NCBI GenBank assembly: GCA_028564705.1
Contig: JAPXFQ010000075.1
Coordinates: 248,001 to 312,000, forward strand
Reading direction: 5' to 3'
From: Apricaphanius iberus
Taxonomy: Eukaryota > Chordata > Actinopteri > Cyprinodontiformes > Aphaniidae
Length of the DNA: 64,000 nt
The notes beneath the pieces are model-generated. The model saw only the letters and a list, made by a program, of their open reading frames with translations, was not told the origin of the DNA and did not search any database. Shown here piece by piece: positions 1 to 12,199 of this stretch. The position numbers and the translations under genes are program-made. Position 1 is the stretch's first letter; every line of letters begins with the position of its first letter.

Positions 1-223
1 TACCTAGGAATCAAGACAAGTTAAATAAAAGTTGTAAAACTCAAATTATTAAAGACGACATTCATGTAGAGCATTGCAATGCAAATGCTGTCTGGCAACA
101 AGTTTACATTCTAAATGCTTTCAGCAGGTTATATTAGTCCCTGCACCCTGTGAACAGAACATGAGTTTTGTGGCGTGTTCATCACCCCCCATGGATACCT
201 TATCCGTTTGTAACTGATAATTA

Positions 224-657
224 TAGGGGAGCACGGTGGCGCAGCTGGTAGCGCTGCTCACCTCAAAGCTAGAAGGTCCTGGGTTCGATTGCCGTGTGTT
301 TGTTCCTCCATATCATCACCACCCACACCCTGGGTGGGGTTGGCGTGAGTTTGCATGTTCTCCCCATGTTCCCTTGAGTAGCTACTCCCACAAAAACATG
401 TACTAGTTCTGGGCCTGAGGGATTGGGGAGGATCTGGCTGGAATAACGTGATCCTTCCACGTGCTTCTTCCAGCTGGGGAATCCCCAACCCTTTAGGTGA
501 AAAAAAGGGTTCATCACTCTTCACAGCATGAAGGAGGCTTGAGCCCAGTGTAGGGCCCTCCTGGGGTTGGCGGAGGGAGACCAATGCCCAGGACTGGACT
601 TAGGGACGGACACTGGGTGATAATGGGGAAAAAAAACCGTGGGATGAAAAAAAAAAA
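224..657 (+). repeat. tRNA-derived SINE-like element
   Basis: The 5' part has an internal RNA polymerase III promoter layout: an A-box-like stretch (tggcgcagctggtagcg, about 236-252) and a B-box-like stretch (gggttcgattgc, about 281-292), spaced as in a tRNA. It is followed by ttgcatgttctccccatgtt (about 352-371), which accompanies this tRNA-like head in many teleost repeats. The element ends in A-rich runs at about 628-657. The body between 380 and 600 is diverged and I do not recognise it. No clear target-site duplication was found. It is a dispersed repeat, not a working tRNA, because the acceptor stem and anticodon arm are not intact. Confidence 0.65.
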
Positions 658-2741
658 TGTATAGTTTTACTTTCCATACATTATTTCAGTTGAGAATCTA
701 GTAATTTGTTGACATTTTGACAGTAAATGCTTATTACTGTAGTATACACAGTGCATTTTTGCCATAATCACCGTACACTATGCTTAAAAAAATTATATTA
801 TGAAAATGTTAATACTGAACCTCGTCACTCAACACTAATACTTGGTACTGATGTTTTACTAACTGACACGCCGTTAGTTTGATGTGTTTAGTTGTTTTGG
901 CTAGCGGGCTTGTAAAACCGTTGGTACACGGATACGCCCCTTAGAGATTTTGTTTTTTTTGACTGTGACATTACGTCACAAGCCTCGACAGGGCGATGAG
1001 GGCAAATAATTAAGATAAATCTGCTTTGAATGTGCTTTAATGCACACTCTTTCTCTCTCATACACACATACACACACATACATATATATGTATATATTAT
1101 ACAAGGCCAATTCAAAGTACATACCCTAAGGCTAGTTCCTGAAATTGCCCAACAGTGACCCTATTGGGCTGGCGATTCGCATACAGCTGTGACGATTCGA
1201 TAAAATTTACCTTGAAGTTCCGATAGATGACACCTCATGCATCTTTGCTGCCCTGACTAGGAAAAAAAAAACCTGGGCTTCTATTAGCTCAACAGAAACA
1301 CAGGATGATCGCATTCATTTCATGCTGCATTTTGATGCTGTAAGTCATGCTGAAGCAGCCCCGGTATTGAGTATTAAGTACTGAGTGCATAGAAATGAAG
1401 AAATCTGACATTTCGGTTTGAAATGGGCTTTATTTATTGATCTGAACCAGTATTCCAATTTCCAATGATAATTAAAAGGAACAGAAAATCCAGAGAAATT
1501 TGGGATAACTTTAGGTTTTGATTATAAGTAAGCCATAAACATTAATAAGAAATAAATGCTTTAAATATTTTGCCATATTGAATGACATCAGTGACAAAAA
1601 TTATTGAACTTGTTTATATTCTGATTTCTGAGATGTTCCTGCAAACTGTCTGCATTTCCTCTTCAAGCACACAATACCAGTTGCTCATAAAAAAAACAAA
1701 CTCCTACCTTTAAGCTTCGTGTTCAGGCTTTTTTCCCTGTGCTTGTTAAGATGACAGCCTAAGCTTTTGTTTGAGGATTTTTTCTATAATACCAGTCTAG
1801 AGTTTCATTCAATCAGACATTTTTTTTTTCCTTCGTAACTCAGCATTCGCCAAATCAATGTTTTAGAGCCTATTTCTCACTGTAATCTGCTGAGGTTGAG
1901 TCAGTCTGAAAGTAGAATGAGACACAGTCAAGTTTTTGATGTATAAGGGGCACGGAAAAGCCTACGTAAAAGAGAAATATACAGAAGCCTGCTATTGATC
2001 TCAACATTCCACTGAGTCCGGTATTGTACACTTGTCATCTTACCACTACATCTCCTTCCTCTTGATCTTTTCAGCTCATGGTTATTTTGCTACTGGGCTT
2101 TCATAATGGATGCAATGCGAGTCTAAAAATAAATCCTAATTTATTGCCTTATTGCCATTAACGGATGGTTGCTCCTCGAATGAAGCGTCAGTTGGATTAT
2201 TTTAAAACTTATTTAAACAGTGGATGTAGACACATGATATGCTAGCCACTATGGCTGAGAAGGAGGTGAACACTTTTGTTTTCTTTGTGAGAAGTTTCTG
2301 AACTTAGAACCTTTGAGGAGTCATGCAAAGTTGAGGCCATGTGTCCCTGAATCCCAAAAAAAGGTCTCATGAGTTGAGTTAAGAAATATTAGTCATATCC
2401 AAAAACACTTACACCACCTAACCCACATGGACATGCAGCAGACAGAAATATTTTCATTTCCTTAATAAAATGTTTGTGTCTCGTATGAGATATCTTTCAT
2501 CAAATTCTACTTCTAGATGGCCTTCTACATATGACCTTACGAAATTGTTGGTTTAAATAAGTGTGCATGGGGGGGGGGTATTATGCTTCTTCCAGTCACA
2601 CAGTACCATCCTATAGCACAATCAAATGAAAATGTTACCCTAAATGATTCTCAATTCCTGTATTTATCAAATTCCACCTTACAGAAATTCGCCTTCTCAT
2701 CACTTCTGTATTCGACACCTCGATATTTGCCTGAGCCTCTC
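658..2741. other. Unassigned AT-rich non-coding DNA
   Basis: No coding region or recognisable transposon was seen. It holds a short CA/TA microsatellite (about 1062-1098), a run of nine G (about 2571-2579) and several A or T runs. The part from about 2080 to 2240 is less simple in composition and could be conserved unique sequence, but nothing in it is diagnostic. Confidence 0.5.
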
Positions 2742-2744
2742 TAA

Positions 2745-3510
2745 TGGTGCATTCACACTGCACAGTTGGTCTGCATCATTCAACGCATTCAACGGATGAA
2801 TTTTGGCGTATGTACTTTTTGGCTTCCATAACCTGCTTCTGTGGAAAAAACAACGCATGGGCGGGGCTTCCTCTGTTGCCGTACGTTCTGAACTATGGTG
2901 GATCGTAACTACAAAGTGGCTTGGCTTTATTTGCTACATAAAGCTAGACAACGTTGACTTCAGGTGCAGCAGCGCCCATTATTCAGATGCGTTCTGAGTT
3001 TTGGGAGTTTAACCATTTGGTCCAGGAGCTGCTTATGGATGAAGTTTGCTTTCAGCTCTACTCCCGTCTGTCCCACGGATAATTTTACAACCTCCTCGGC
3101 CGCATCGGAGCTTAAATCTCCTTCCAGGACACCAACTACAGGTTTTCTTTTCCTCTTTAGGAGCGCCTGTCCATCTGTCTTCGGTAAGTCTTATTTATGA
3201 TGTTTTAAATCTGCATTTGTTGAAAATATGTTCACTGGACCTGCACTTGATTCAAGATACATGTATAGTTACATAACTACAGTGAGACGCTCTGATTGGT
3301 TGCCGCACTGCGTTAACTCCATTGGGTCAGTCAAAAGTTAAACTAGCTGAACTGCTGCGTTGCCGTATGAAACGCAAGTGAAGTTGACGGAGCCAATGTA
3401 CACAAAGCACCGCAGAGACTTTGACGGACCTCTGACGTACTCTACCATAGCCTTTACATGTAATCTTGCCGCAACTGACGCTGACGCATGGGGTTGGTCG
3501 GAAGGCAGCA
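2745..3510. mobile_element. PIF/Harbinger-like MITE, long copy
   Basis: The 5' end is TGGTGCATTCACACT, preceded by TAA (2742-2744). The 3' boundary is placed before a second TAA (3511-3513), giving the 3-bp TAA duplication expected for PIF/Harbinger elements. The last 110 bases match the 3' part of the element at 49593-49968, including the shared block acatgtaatcttgccgc and a following gacgc/gacgt motif. The interior has no transposase-like frame, so it is non-autonomous. The right terminal repeat is worn (ends near gaaggcagca), so the exact 3' end rests mainly on the TAA and the family alignment. Confidence 0.6.
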
Positions 3511-3812
3511 TAAGCCCTCTTACCATTTGTAAAACTCCCCTTGCAGAACATCATACACCAGCTATTATCACACCATGCACTTGGAGTTGGACTCTGATAG
3601 TTTCCAGCGTGTTGCATTTTAGTATTTAGGAAAAAATCACTTTGGTGAACGATTTCAACACTGGAGATTGTAAGACGACACACAAATGATCCGATATCCG
3701 ACCCTGAAAGTGGGGTTTTTGAAGAACCAGAGAATTCCCAGGCTTTTACAAGACGTGTCGGCTTTGTAATATTTAACCTCCTTAGCACCCTTTTATAAAT
3801 ATTAATCATTAT

Positions 3813-4030
3813 GAAGCTATGCTTTGCATTAAAACCATAAAAACATAGAAATATAAAGCTAAGTCTTGCATTGAAATCAAAAACGTAGAGAAATGAAGCT
3901 ACGTTTTACACTGAAACCATCAATTCAAACAACTATTTTACAATGCAACCATGAAAGCAAACAAATAAGAAGCTACGTTTTGCACTGCATCCACAAAAGC
4001 ACAGAAAAATAAGCTACATTTTGGAATTGG
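3813..4030. repeat. Degenerate tandem repeat, about 41-bp period
   Basis: About six copies of a unit with consensus near gaagctacgttttgcactg followed by aaaccat and an A-rich spacer start at about 3813, 3855, 3895, 3929, 3969 and 4010. Spacing is 34-42 bases. Copies differ by substitutions and small indels, so this is an old minisatellite. It lies 300 bases downstream of the Harbinger-like MITE and outside its boundaries. Confidence 0.7.
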
Positions 4031-4045
4031 AGTTAGTAATGCTAA

Positions 4046-5220
4046 ATTACTACCTGTAGCTACAGGTTCTGATGGAGCAGTCTTGCCTTTAGGGCCATTC
4101 TACATATACATGTAAATCCAATATCAAACATGCTTTTTTTGAGAAAGCAGTCCTCTTTGAAGTGGTATGTGCGAAGATAACAGATTGTTTTCGGCCTAGG
4201 ATGGTTTCCAAAGATGAAGTCCAAACTCTTAGCTTTACAATTAGCCTAAGCTAACTATAGCAGCTGCTGCTCTACTGGATGAGTGGGGAGGGGAGGGATG
4301 CAGGTGCAGCGGCTTGGCTGCTGAGTAAGCTACGCAAGTATGAGGAGGAGATAGGTGGGGGAAAGCATTTCAGCACCCCCAATAACTACCAGCAGGGACC
4401 CAAAAAATATTCAAACATAAGTGGATGAGTCAAAGCAACACTTTAGGCATGTTTTTAATGAGGAAATAACATGTTATCAGGATGTTATACGTCAAAAAGT
4501 CAATTTTGTATGATACACCCCCTATACAATTTCATATGATTTACTGTTCATGGTCCAGTACAGGTACAGTACATGTAATGGGACTACTGTACTATATTGT
4601 TTTATTTAGTGGTAATATGCATCATGGGTCTGTTCAATTTAAGCGTTTTGAAATGAAATCATGCAGTGTCATAATTCAGTGTGCCATGCCATGTGCTTAT
4701 AGTAAAAAGGCCAGTTTTGGCTTTAAGTATTCACAGATTATTTTTAATGGAATCTAAATTAAGATTACTATTGGGAAAGTTTGCCTACTCTTTTTTTATT
4801 TTTGTTATTATATAAAAACAACAAATGCATCTAAAAAATACAACAAACTAACTTGGGGCTCCATCAAATCGACCAGGGACCTCTGGCAGATTCTCAGCCC
4901 AAGAACGTTAGTAATTGCCTCTTTTATTGTGAAGATGAAGATTTATATCATGCAATGTTATTTGTATATAAATTGATATCAAGTGCCATAAATCCAGTGC
5001 TCTCATTTTCATCTGTGCTAGCTTACAATCCTGTTACAATCTTTGACACCTCAATTTGTGTCAGGTGTGGGCATCTGCTGCTGTGAGACTCTGTTGAACA
5101 GACTAAATATATCTTGGTCATTCTTTGAACTATTGATCTTTGTAACTTGGTACAATAATTGTTTGCTACTAAGGCAGTCCATCAACATTTCACACACAGA
5201 TATTGCAATTATGATATTTA
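4046..5220. other. Unassigned non-coding DNA
   Basis: No transposon ends, protein similarity or RNA gene were recognised. The open frames here are short and uninterpretable. The sequence is AT-rich and carries a few imperfect T runs near 4790. Confidence 0.5.
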
Positions 5221-6390
5221 CACTCCCTGGCCAAAAAACGTAGCCACCTGGATTTAACTACACAAATAGGCACAGATCTTTGATTGGTTAATTATTGCTT
5301 GGGCAATTATCTTTCAGCTGGCAGCAAGTTTTTTAACCCCAACTAGTGCAATCAGTTACTTCTAGATTTCACAAATAACCACAATGAAAGACAGATCTTG
5401 TGGTTGTGGAAAAGAGGTTGGTGTGTTTTAAGAAGCGTCAAATCAATGGCATGCATCAAGCAGAGAAAACGTATGAGATTGCAGAAACTACTAGAAGTGG
5501 GTTAAGAACTGTCAAATGCATTATTAAAAAGTCGAAGGATAGAGGGGACCCATTGTCTTTGAGAAAACAATCTGGCTGGAAAAAAGTACTGAATTACTTT
5601 CATCAGTGATTACTTAAACGTTTTATAAAAGCAAATCAAAGAAAAACAAAAGTAGAGCTCAAGGCTATTTTTAATATTGTAAGTGAACAGCTGTGTAGCT
5701 CTAAGAAAACCACTAATCAGTGAGGTAAATTGGGAAAAAAAAGTCTTCAGTTTGGTAGGGAGCATAAAGAGTGGACTATGGAGAAATGGAAGAAGGTCCT
5801 GCTCCAGAGTGCTGGGTGCACCAGGGTACTTGCCTACTGTGCAAGTCTGGGGACAGTACCGTGATCTGGGGTTGCTGCAGCTGGTCAGGTCTATGTTTAA
5901 CTATACTGAATGACCAGGTTATTCCATCAATGTTTTGTTGTTTTTTTTTCTCTCCTGATCACACGTGTATATTCCAAGATGACAATGCCAGGATTTGTGG
6001 GGCTCAAATAGTAAAGGAGTGGTTCTGGGATCATGACATCATTTTCACTCATGAATTTGTCACCACATAATCTTTGAGATGTGCTTAGAAGGCTTTGTGC
6101 AGTGGTCAGACTCTACCATCATCAATGCAAGATCTTTGTGAAAAATTAACGCAACACTAGATGGAAATACATCTTATTACATTAAAGAAGCTTATCAGAA
6201 CAATGCTACAGAGAATTTGTGCAGTAATCAAAGCTAAAGTTGGTTCAACGAAATATTTGAATGTGACCTTGGTTCATTATGAACATAACTGACTGAAAGC
6301 CTAGTTGAATATTTGGTAGGACTGAATGGACTGAAATTACTTAGGTGTTTTCTAGTCATATTGACCACTAAAAGTGCTTAACACTGGACC
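5221..6390 (+). mobile_element. Decayed Tc1-like transposon
   Basis: The left end begins cactccctggccaaaaaa, which resembles the terminal repeat of a teleost Tc1 family, and is followed by the usual leader (ctggatttaact, ctttcagctggcagcaag). The transposase relic lies at 5384-6240. No matching inverted terminal repeat was found on the right, so the 3' end is truncated or decayed and 6390 is an estimate. Confidence 0.65.
5384..6240 (+). pseudogene. Tc1-family transposase, dead
   Basis: The gene once encoded a DDE transposase that cuts and pastes its own element at TA sites. The start is the ATG at 5384. The N-terminal helix-turn-helix region survives as a frame at 5400-5609 (residues like IAETTRSGLRTVKCIIKKSK). 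The middle shows an asparagine-arginine-lysine-rich linker and a [15 protein letters not shown] segment, then frameshifts and stops. The stretch at 5970-6045 still reads FQDDNARI...VKEWF, which carries the second catalytic aspartate of Tc1 transposases. The C-terminal VIKAK motif is near 6225. At least three frame disruptions make it non-functional. Confidence 0.75.
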
Positions 6391-7909
6391 CAGGTGCTCC
6401 CACAAATGCAACAAAAATTCATTCGCATTTATATTAAATCTCTCGTTCAGGAATATTGACATATGGCAGTGTAGGTAGATGGAATAAAATTTACAACTTC
6501 TAATTGCAAGTCAAATACTTTTCCCAATTAGCCACAGTCAAACCCTAGGCAGGTTTCTCTGTATAGCATAATGTTTCAGAATTGTGAACATGTATACAAA
6601 CTCTGTTTTCTTATTTTTTAGCCAAAATCAGATGTTCACTGATAGTAGTTTGATTTATAAGAATCTTTAATGACTCTTAATTTCAGATAAAATAATTAAT
6701 TATGTTTTCTTTTGGTTTTTTTTGTAGATATGTGGTATTCAGATATGCACACGAACAGTCCTGGGGAAGCTTAGAGTTGCTAGCACTAAATTTGGCAGCA
6801 GAAACCGAGGGGTGTAATTGATCCTACTCAGGTTCCCTCCAGTGTACACATGTACATGAACAGCAAGAGGGCTGAGGTGTTGAGACGTGAGAGACGGGAA
6901 GGGAAAGAGAGAGCTACAGAGAGATAAGAACTTGTAAGTACTCTTCTTTCTGGTAAATGATTCAGCAAATCATTGTTAGCACTTTTTTTCTTGGGTAAAA
7001 CTGTACAGCCTATACACTAGTTGGGTAAGATCAGTTCTATTCATGATTCATCACTTTGGCGCTAGTATTTTCAAAGCAGATAAAGATGCTGACATTTCTT
7101 TTCCAAACTAGAAGCTAATTATTAGCAGAAAATACCCGGTAAATTTGGATATGGCTTTTCATTCCATGATAGAATTAAGTATAATAACTGCAGTAGCAGG
7201 TATTATAGGAACAGGGCATTGTTTAAGGTGTGACATAGAGAAAAGTTGTTTACTATAATGATGCAGTATGTTAGACTGGTACAACATTTTGTTGTGCACA
7301 TTTACTGTTAGTGGTCCTCAACACCGGATTATTTACTTGAACTTTATTTTGTATCTGTACAGAAGTTGGGAATCTGCTGATAAGGCAATGAACAGCATAA
7401 CTGGAGAGTTGCACTGTAATATTGACTCAACTTTTTACACACAGAAAAACTTCTCTTTTGTATCACAAAGTGGTTAAGTTTATTTTGTAATATAATTCAT
7501 GGTTTGATGTTTCAATCTCAAGTCAAGTCAGTCTCTCAGAAGTTGTTGGACTTGGAGTTAGTTGTCTGCATGACTGTTAAAGATACTGTATATAGAATTT
7601 TTGTTTTTTGCTTTTGTGTTCCAAACCCAATAGGTTATTCTAGCATGACTGAATTTTCTGAAGAAACTGCTCAAATCTCTTGAACTGAGAATGATTTTAG
7701 CAGTTGTTGAAGTTATTGAAGATTTTTAGGTTTTAAGAATCGCTAGACTGGAAAAGCGCCATATAAGCTCAGACCATATATGAGTTGCATTGATGTTAGT
7801 TCTAAATGTTTAAGGATTTTAAGGATGGATGCGTCTCCATGTTCAGTTCTATTTCTGAGTATAAAGAATTTAACAGAGAAAAAAGTGTTCACGCTTCCTG
7901 CATCAATAA
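6391..7909. other. Unassigned non-coding DNA
   Basis: Apart from the weak exon candidate at 6728-6933, no gene, transposon end or RNA gene was recognised in this AT-rich stretch. Confidence 0.45.
6728..6933 (+). other. Possible non-coding exon (weak)
   Basis: A T-rich tract ending in ttttttttgtag (to 6727) resembles a 3' splice site. A close match to the donor consensus, gtaagta, begins at 6934. The 206 bases between are richer in G and less simple than their surroundings. All three forward frames contain stops within the segment, so any exon would be untranslated or part of a non-coding RNA. Chance pairing of splice-like sites is common in AT-rich introns, so this is only a candidate. Confidence 0.15.
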
Positions 7910-7910
7910 T

Positions 7911-7961
<51 letters not shown>

Positions 7962-8008
7962 ATGTATATGTGTGTATGTATATATGTGTATGTGTATGTA
8001 TATATGTA
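7910..8008. repeat. A-run plus TA/TG compound microsatellite
   Basis: A run of A is followed by about 15 TA units and then mixed TG/TA units (tgtgtatgtata pattern). Open frames that cross it, in either direction, are made of alternating tyrosine and isoleucine codons and are artefacts of the repeat. Confidence 0.95.
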
Positions 8009-10385
8009 ATAGTAATTTCATTAAATGTTGTGTACGGAACATTTTCACAAAAAGCTACTTTGGAAAAAAAAATACATTGACGGGGCTTTTAGAGGGGATG
8101 CAGAATGACATTTCCTTAAGAATTTATATTTGAATTGATATAAAATATAATAAAATGTAAATTTTGATTGGGCATGGCAATTATGTTATGTTTACATCTA
8201 CCAGCCAGTAGCGGCTGCAGGCCGTGGGTTGACAGATACGGTCTCTATGATCCCACTATATGATCTGGCTTAGCTTTACTAGTATTAGGAAAAAGTGGTG
8301 GAGTCAGCAAGTCAACAGCTGCTTCAGAGACCCGGATATATTGTTATGCATCTAAGGATAGGAGTGACTGTAGAAGAACTGAAAAATAGAATAGTTTTAG
8401 GTGAAGCCGAAACTAGATTGACTCGCATGAAACATTTCCATGGCATCAAACACTCCTAATTTGGTAAGCTAGCTCATTTGCTAACTTTTCTAACTTTAGC
8501 TGTTATTTAAACTCTTCTAAAATACATTTCTCACTGGACACAGTTCAGGTTGGTCACTGGACGTATCATCAGGGAACCAGGCAACCCAACAGCTAAAATT
8601 ATGTTTTTATTGTTGTAAACACAACCTAGATAAACTAAATTTCGCTATCACACTCATGTTCCATATACAACCTTTGATAAGCATTACCATCATTGTTGTA
8701 AATTCCATTAAATCAAACTGTTAAAGAGAATTAAAGATCGGTTTTAGTTTAATCTTTCAGACAAAAGTAAAAAACAAAGAACTTGGCACATTATTATTAC
8801 AAAAAAATATTTCTAGCAGACAATGTCGGCATTCACAATGCTACCCTTCCACTGTCATGGGATTTACTCTATATTTTTTAAGTAAATACCAGTGTTATAA
8901 CGTCCACAATGTTCGAAGTGTGTAACTTTCTCTATTTTATTGTTGTTTTCAATAGAAACTGAGAGATGCTATGCTCCTGAACTCAGCATAGATATCCAAT
9001 GCTGTTTGAAGTGCTCAACAGCTCAGCATCTGCCTTTTTTTCCCTCTTTCGCTGGTAGAGCTAAAGACGAGTCTTTCTCTGTTTATTGTTGTATGTAAAT
9101 GCCAAAAGGTGAATTTATATGCCTTCATTATATAGTTTAAGTATCGTTAAGCATTTTTGATGAAGTTTACCCAAAATTGTGTTTAATCTGTTATGCTGAT
9201 GTGTGGTAATTAAGAGTCCTTTTTTTCACCGCTACAGAGGTTTGAATTATTGCACAATCATGTCAAACGTGGCTAGGAGGTACTTTCGTAAAAATCAGCG
9301 AGACTCGTCAGCTAATATATCCGCTCTCAGATCATTAAAAAATATGAAAAAATCGGCTCAATATCAGGAAATCCCTTCTTTATACTGCTTTTTTATATCT
9401 GTAAAAACTAGTATTAAAGTTTTTAAAACTAAAGCTCCAACATTTAGATGAGCTACACAATTGATATTCTCTTTGTTTTAAAACAGAAATCATAGCAATC
9501 TTCTGATCGACTAAATTGTACATTTACTCTTCATTCATTAGAAATCAACTTAGGATTTTACCTATGCAGGTAGGGTATTTTCACCTTTGGATTGATTCCT
9601 ATTTTTCACCACGTTACAAGGCCACAGTATCCTGATACCCTCAATACAAACCCATCCCATCTTCTACTTCGGTTTTAAAACTTTATTTGTAATTAGTGGC
9701 ACATTTCTGTTTTTTTGCTTTATCCCCAATATGCTCAATAAATGGATTAAACAAATATGTGATTGTTTTTGTATCAAAACCAAAATAGAATTAGATCAAA
9801 AGTTGCATAAGATGAGCAATGAGTTTTGTTCAGGCTATGTAAAGACTTCTGCAATTTGACTATAATTAGACAATGCTTTATTGTTTAGTTGATGTCTTTG
9901 TTGCTGGAGCATCCATCTTTTTAAGGGTTCTAAAAATGGCATCCCTGATGTGAGTTAGGTTTGATTTATCAGTGACTGCTTTGAGTCAGAGCTAAAGAGG
10001 CCTCTGATTTGTCTTAAACTCCAACACAACCAGAGCAGAATAGTTGCTATATACAGCTCCGTCATCTCCTTGAATGCATATTCACAACTCACGAGGTGTT
10101 TTGTCTTTTGTGGTGAGGGAAAATAAAGCCTGGATTTTTCATGTCTTATTTCAATCTTTTCATCACACTTTTACCTTTCTGCTATCACATGGACTGGATT
10201 GTTATGAACTACTTAGGCACACAAAACACTGTATAGTGGTAGTGATCGTGAAGTAAAAACGAACCTAAGCAGCACAAAGTGAAAAGGGTTGACATGGAGG
10301 ACGGGTTTCTCATTGCTTACTATGCTCAGTGGACAGCTTTGTAAAAAAAAAAAAAGCATTTCTTGTTGAGTAATATGTTAAATAT

Positions 10386-10388
<3 letters not shown>
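8009..10388. other. Unassigned non-coding DNA
   Basis: No protein or RNA gene was recognised. Segments near 8200-8420 and 9000-9450 are of mixed composition and may be old repeats. The stretch from about 9900 to 10240 is non-repetitive in appearance. Confidence 0.45.
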
Positions 10389-10433
<45 letters not shown>

Positions 10434-10440
10434 TATATAT
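10389..10440. repeat. TA microsatellite
   Basis: About 25 TA dinucleotides with one interruption near 10430, followed by a short G run (10442-10448). Confidence 0.95.
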
Positions 10441-10639
10441 TGGGGGGGAAAAGGGAATAAGAGGTTGTTTTATTTCTTTTTTTGCAAACCGTGGATGTCC
10501 ACCATCTCTGGTATTGTTTTTAGCTCTAATTGGGAGATGGAAATAGAATACCCAGGCTGGTCACTTGTCGGATCACCTACTCCTAATCGGAATCCCCCCC
10601 ATCCGATCGCAGATCAGTGTGATTGTGTAGTCAAAAGAT

Positions 10640-10750
10640 AACCAGTTAGAGCCCCGACTCTGACTGTCTCGGTTATTGTGTCCTTGGGGAAGAACCTTAA
10701 CCCTTTTCCTACTGGTGACAGTCAGAGGGCCTGTTGGTGCCAGTAATAAT
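10640..10750 (+). repeat. SINE-like repeat, family of 40173-40350
   Basis: The segment contains the blocks gactgtctcggttattg, gtccttggggaagaacctt and cagtcagagggcctgttgg. The same order of blocks is present in reverse complement at 40173-40350. In fishes these blocks belong to a common short interspersed repeat that ends in a LINE-like tail. Only the middle of the element is left here, and the tRNA-like head expected just upstream is not clear. Confidence 0.55.
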
Positions 10751-11239
10751 GCTGAACACTGAAATTATGATAAAATATAGGAAAGAATTGACTGCAGTAA
10801 TGTCCTGTCAAACACAGCTGTCAAACGGTGACTGATGTATTGCAGACAGATCAATAAGGTACACATTAATATCATGCAGTTCAGCACCTCCAGAATTAAT
10901 TAAGATTGAGACATTAAATGAGACCAAAATTTAAAGTGAAGGAAGCCACTCCATGCTTCCAGCTAAACAAACAACATGTGAGCTTTAACATTTAATGTCA
11001 GTTTGAATGATTGTTGGTAAAGTTTGGTACTGAGGAACATAAGACTGACAAATGCAGGTTAACAGTCCAGAAATTATTTCATGTTATAAACCATGACCAC
11101 TTTTTTGCCCCTGATGAATAAATTAAGACAAATGGTGTTTTTTTTTTTCATTCTTTTTAGGGTTCTCTTTAGGGGTTCCCAAAAATATGAATGCAATATT
11201 ATCTAAGAATGTTTGTAAAATTGTACTGAAATGACCCTT

Positions 11240-11312
11240 AGAATACCTTTTCTTATAAAGTGCAATCTTTTGTGAATTGGCACTATATAAATAAACTTAA
11301 TTGATTATAAAC
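11240..11312 (+). repeat. Non-LTR element 3' tail fragment
   Basis: The stretch gtgaattggcactatataaataaacttaattg matches the 3' tail shared by many fish LINEs and the SINEs they mobilise (form: gcgctatataaataaa). Related tails in the opposite direction lie at 34378-34425 and 52092-52150. Confidence 0.5.
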
Positions 11313-11453
11313 TGAATAAAGAATGGTCGTAAAGGTTCATGAAAATTACTATTTGTTGTTTTTGAGTAACTTGTTTCTGTTCAGAATACATTTTCTCCAA
11401 TCTTGTAAATAAATTACTTTTAAGTGTTTTTTGTTTTGTTGGTTTTTTGGGAG

Positions 11454-11614
11454 GTTACTGTTGGCCAAGAGTAGTTGGACATCAAGAATGATAGAGAGAT
11501 GAGGAGAATACCTGCAGCAAATGGCCTAAGGTCAGGAATCAAACCGGGGACAACTGCTTGAGGGCTTTAGCCTCCGTTAATGTTACTCTACCAGTGAGCC
11601 GTGTGGTGCTCTTC
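11454..11614 (-). repeat. tRNA-derived SINE, minus strand
   Basis: Read on the minus strand, it starts agcaccacacggctcac and shows an A-box-like ggctcactggtagag and a B-box-like ccccggtttgattcct, then ggccatttgctgcaggt and a CT-rich run (ctcctcatctctctatc). This order (head, ggcc.tttgctgca, pyrimidine-rich tail) is a known teleost SINE pattern. It is 161 bases long and has no obvious flanking duplication. Confidence 0.65.
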
Positions 11615-12199
11615 TGATGTGTTTTTAAAGTACTCATTTTCAACAGTATCTGATATAATGATGTAAAGACTGAAAAAAATGATGCAGTTTAATATTAGCA
11701 AAGTCATTTTCTTTAACATGTCCTGTCTGGCAGTGTAGAAATCAGAATGGATTGCTGAGTGCAAAGAAGGCGGCTATTGTATTTATTTTCACAAGTGGAA
11801 CATTACAGCTTCCACTACAATACTCCATTTGAGATATAAATAACTAAAAAAGTCATTAGGATAGAAAAGAAAAGGCAAATAAGAAAAAAATGAAAATGTG
11901 TGATGCAAACAGTTGAAAGGAAAAAAAGGGTGATGGGAATAAGAGAGAAGAAGAGGGATAAAAATAATATAAACAACCAAGAAGTCTGCTTCTACAACTG
12001 TGGAAAGAAAAATACAGAGAAAGACAAAAAGTGTCTAACTACCAATTTTTTAGAAGGAATGGTAGAAGGACAGAATCTTAAGTCTGCTACACACAACAAC
12101 AATCTTCTGAGGAAAAAAGCGTTTGAGGCCGTTTGGTTAGCAGGTAGCTCGCTGTGTCCACCTAATTTTTGGTGAGTTTTCTGCCTCACGAGGTGCTGA

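Noticed and set aside
224..300. Possible tRNA gene at the first SINE
   Set aside because: The segment runs into a long repeat body and A-rich tail and lacks a closed acceptor stem.
7743..8133. Frames of about 100 codons in both directions across 7910-8008
   Set aside because: Their length comes from the TA/TG microsatellite; the product is a run of tyrosine, isoleucine, valine and cysteine.
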